Shown: piece by piece, positions 61,158-64,000 of the stretch
How the letters are laid out: each line of letters starts with the position of its first letter
Position numbering within the stretch: the first letter of the stretch is position 1
NCBI RefSeq assembly: GCF_030936135.1
Contig: NC_082637.1
Coordinates: 59,116,775-59,180,774, forward strand
Direction: 5' to 3'
Length of the DNA stretch: 64,000 nt
Origin: Gavia stellata
Taxonomy: Eukaryota > Chordata > Aves > Gaviiformes > Gaviidae
Translations under genes and position numbers: made by a program
The notes under the pieces: model-generated
What the model saw: only the letters and a program-made list of their open reading frames with translations
The model's database searches: none
What the model was told of the DNA's origin: nothing

Positions 61158-63344
61158 GTAAGTTAACAAATACTAACTTTGTCTTTTCAGTGAAGTTTTT
61201 CAACATGAAAAGAAATCACTACTGATTAATTTAAAACACTTCTCTAAAATGGATATTGTGTATTTTAAGCTTGTAAATTATATTCTTAATACAAAAACTT
61301 TTTTGAACGTCTGTAAAAATGAGAAGCTGACTATAAAGACTGAAGTTGCCCCAGTCTGTAACAGCCATGAAAGCAATCTGCTAAGTTATTTCTAAACTAT
61401 ATCTTAAATGTGTGGTATATAGCTGTTGTGGATTTTGAAGCTCCCTGCAGTCTCCGAATTGTGAGTCAGATGCTTAGTGCATCTTAGAACAGCTCTTGAA
61501 ACAACTGCAGCTGAGTCAAGTTTCCTCTGCTGTTTGTAAGCCTTTCTTTATGGCCAAGGTCAACAGTGCAGCAGAATCCTCAGTTACAGCAGGGCAGACT
61601 AAAAAGGCTAAAACATTAGATTAAATTTGCTGCTAACAGAGACAAAACCAGCCTTTTTGTTGATGTCCGGTTTACTTGCAGTGTAGTAGAGTTCCAAGTT
61701 AAACTGTGTGTTTATACCAGACAGGACTACTTCGGTTTAATGATGACTGGGAGCTTTTGTCTTAGATTTAACAATTATTTATGAAGATGTTGATTAATGC
61801 GTCCTGTATTTTTAAGGAGGACATAAAATCCTCACTTTAGCTCAGAAATGCTCTAAAAGAAGTTTGCTCCAGACCAAAACTTACTTGAATCACACAGTAG
61901 GAAGAAAAGTTAATTTGAACTTCTTTTAAAAGTATTTTTCAAAACAATGTTAAGTACACAAAGCCATAGGAAGAAATATGTCAGACCTTCAGATCAAATC
62001 TTTCAGACTATCTGTTGAGTAATACACATGACTTAACCACCCAGATTATTTTATTGTGTCCAAATGCTAAATCTTGAAATCCTTATAGTTCTGTAGAAAA
62101 GATGGTAAACTCTGCAGTAGTCACTACTGGAAGTATCTAAGAACAGTTTACAGTCAGCTAACTTTATTAGGATAATGAAACCATAAACTGGTTTACACAG
62201 GTTTATACATGGGGAAAAACCTTTCCTTTTGTTTGTCATTTTACAAGAATTACATTCCTATTTATTCTTCAGACCCCTTCCTTCTGTGACTGATTGCTTA
62301 CTGTTCAATTACTGAGTAATGGGGGGGAAAGTTGTGCTACAGAATAAGATATTTCTGAGCTCACTATTTGTGTTAGCTGCTCTTTACCTCATTCAGACTC
62401 ATAGTTTGAATCAGATACTAGCTGAAATTGAAAGTTCTCTTTAGAGAATGACATATAATTCCTATGGGAATAATTTAATGTAGTAGATTCCAGGAATTTC
62501 CTTAAGGCAAATAATCCTAAGATGGAGAGTTCCTGTAACTTTGGAGACATTTTTGCAAGACTGAGCAGGAGGGCTGGACTCAATCCTAGACTTTTATCAG
62601 AAACACCAGACTTCTTCCAGCTATCATAAGTAAGGGTAAAAGTAATAACCATTGGAAATGAATAAGGAGAAAGCTACTAACAGAAAGCAATGTAAAAAGT
62701 GTTTTCTTCCTTTTAGTCCTATAAACTGCTGTCGGCATTCAAAATACTAGCTACACCAGCATAACTTTGATTAAAGAACTCCCACTAAAACAAAACAGAT
62801 TTGCAGAGTGATTAAAAAGTAGGGGTCTGGAAAAAAAATAATTTTCAGCATCTTTTTGTCTTGATGATCAAATAAGTCTAGATTGCAACAGCTCTGCAGT
62901 TAGTTTCAATTTTGTTATTTTTGTTGGGTTTTTTTTCACTCAAAACAAAGGATTTATATTAAAAACAACTTTATGAATATGAGGGAAAAGTAAAGACTAT
63001 TAGGCCCAAAGAACACTAGCAGCTGTTACTGAAGTTTTTTTCTACTTTTACAAAAGACAAATTTTAAACTAGACGAGACCTAGATCTATACACAAAAATG
63101 TTGCATAGAGGTACTTGTGAGAGCTATCTATTTACTGCTATTAGGCAGTATATTTAAGTTATCTTTCTGGAGCCGACAGTAGAGAAAAGAGGATGAAGAG
63201 AGAGCTTATGCTAATTCCTATAGTCATTTACATCAATTACAGAATTATGGCATTTAGAAAAAGTAGACATGTTTTACTAAGCTTTTGCTGAGTTACAAAC
63301 TAAGTATTAAATAAGGGTTTGTTGTAATAAATGTTTGGTTCTTA
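61158..63344 (+). other. GNE: GNE intron 8, left part
   Basis: The beginning of an intron whose acceptor is beyond the window. The sequence is AT-rich with no supportable exon, RNA gene or clear repeat before the CR1 at its right end. The expected next GNE peptide, starting with GISTGGRVN, was not found up to position 64000. Confidence 0.85.
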
Positions 63345-64000
63345 AAATCACAGGATCATTAAGGTTGGAAAAGACGTATAAGGTCATTAAGTCCAACCAT
63401 GAAAACAACACCACCATGCCCACTAAACCACATCCTGCAATGCCATGTCTACACGTTTTTTGAACACCTCCCGTGATGGTGACTCCACCACCTCCTTGGG
63501 CAGCCTGTTCCAATGCTTCACCACTCTCTCAGTAAAGAACTTTTTTCCTAATATCCAGCCTGAACCTCCCCTGGTGCAACTTGAGGCTATTTCCTCTTGT
63601 CCTGTCACTAGTCACTTGGGAGAAGAGGCCAACACCCACCTCCCTGCAACCCCCTTACAGGTAGTTGTAGAGAGCGATAAGGTCTCCCGTCAGCCTCCTC
63701 TTCTCCAGGCTGAATCAACCCAGTTCCTTCAGCTGCTCCTCATAAGATTTGTGCTCCAGACCCCTCACCAGCTTTGTTGCCCTTCTCTGGACATCCTCCA
63801 GCAACTCAATGTCCTTCTTGTAGTGAGGGGCCCAAAACTAAATGCAGTATTTGAGGTGCGGCCTCACCAGTGCCGAGTACAGGGGCACGATCACCTCCCT
63901 ACTCCTGCTGGCCACGCTATTTCTGATACAGGCCAGGATGCCGTTGGCCTTCATGGCCACCTGGGCACACTGCTGGCTCATCTTCAGCCAGCTGTCAATC
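63345..64000 (-). mobile_element. CR1 LINE, antisense in GNE intron 8, cut by window edge
   Basis: The 3' end is at the left (aaatcacaggatcattaagg), followed by 'ttggaaaagacgtataaggt', 'cagcctgttccaatgcttca', 'gtaaagaacttttttcctaa' and 'ctcataagatttgtgctcca'. A minus-strand frame (63608-63423) retains the ORF2 C-terminal words [20 protein letters not shown]. Further in, 'gaggtgcggcctcaccagtg' and 'atttctgatacaggccagga' place the window end within the reverse-transcriptase region. Fewer differences from the CR1 consensus words than in the other copies suggest a comparatively young insertion. Its 5' end is outside. Confidence 0.95.

Overview
This is vertebrate nuclear DNA, almost certainly from a bird. 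The markers are several CR1 retrotransposon 3' ends (the terminal motif related to GAATCATAGAATCA and the 'ggttggaaaagac' block), a solo LTR of a type widespread in birds, long introns with GT-AG splice sites, and two CpG islands. Nothing prokaryotic is present (no operons, CRISPR arrays or ribosome-binding sites).

The window holds one recognisable protein-coding gene: the 5' two-thirds of GNE on the + strand. GNE encodes the bifunctional UDP-GlcNAc 2-epimerase / ManNAc kinase that starts sialic-acid biosynthesis. Seven consecutive exons (50952-51160, 53309-53760, 54892-55044, 55524-55736, 56418-56505, 57600-57810, 61028-61157) splice in frame to residues 1-470 of the roughly 722-residue canonical enzyme. 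That covers the whole epimerase domain, the allosteric arginines, and the first phosphate-binding motif of the kinase domain. The remaining kinase exons lie beyond the right edge.

A separate first coding exon is proposed at 36103-36153, inside a CpG island and 14.8 kb upstream. It has a strong Kozak start, 17 codons and a GTAAGT donor in the phase needed to join exon 2. Its peptide ends in GPH and resembles the N-terminus of the longer human GNE isoform. A second CpG island (about 45650-46450) lies inside this intron and may be the promoter of the shorter isoform.

Layout: 1-35.8 kb is gene-poor intergenic DNA with a solo LTR (399-984), CR1 fragments near 12 kb, and a 1.45-kb dead CR1 LINE (29879-31325). 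35.8-36.5 kb is CpG island 1 with the first exon. 36.2-50.95 kb is intron 1, containing a CR1 pair, a CR1 tail, CpG island 2 and a degenerate GT-rich repeat tract. 50.95-61.16 kb holds the exon cluster. 61.16-64 kb is the start of intron 8, ending inside another antisense CR1.

I found no previously undescribed system. The most informative observations are the divergent alternative N-terminal exon and the two-CpG-island promoter arrangement of GNE.
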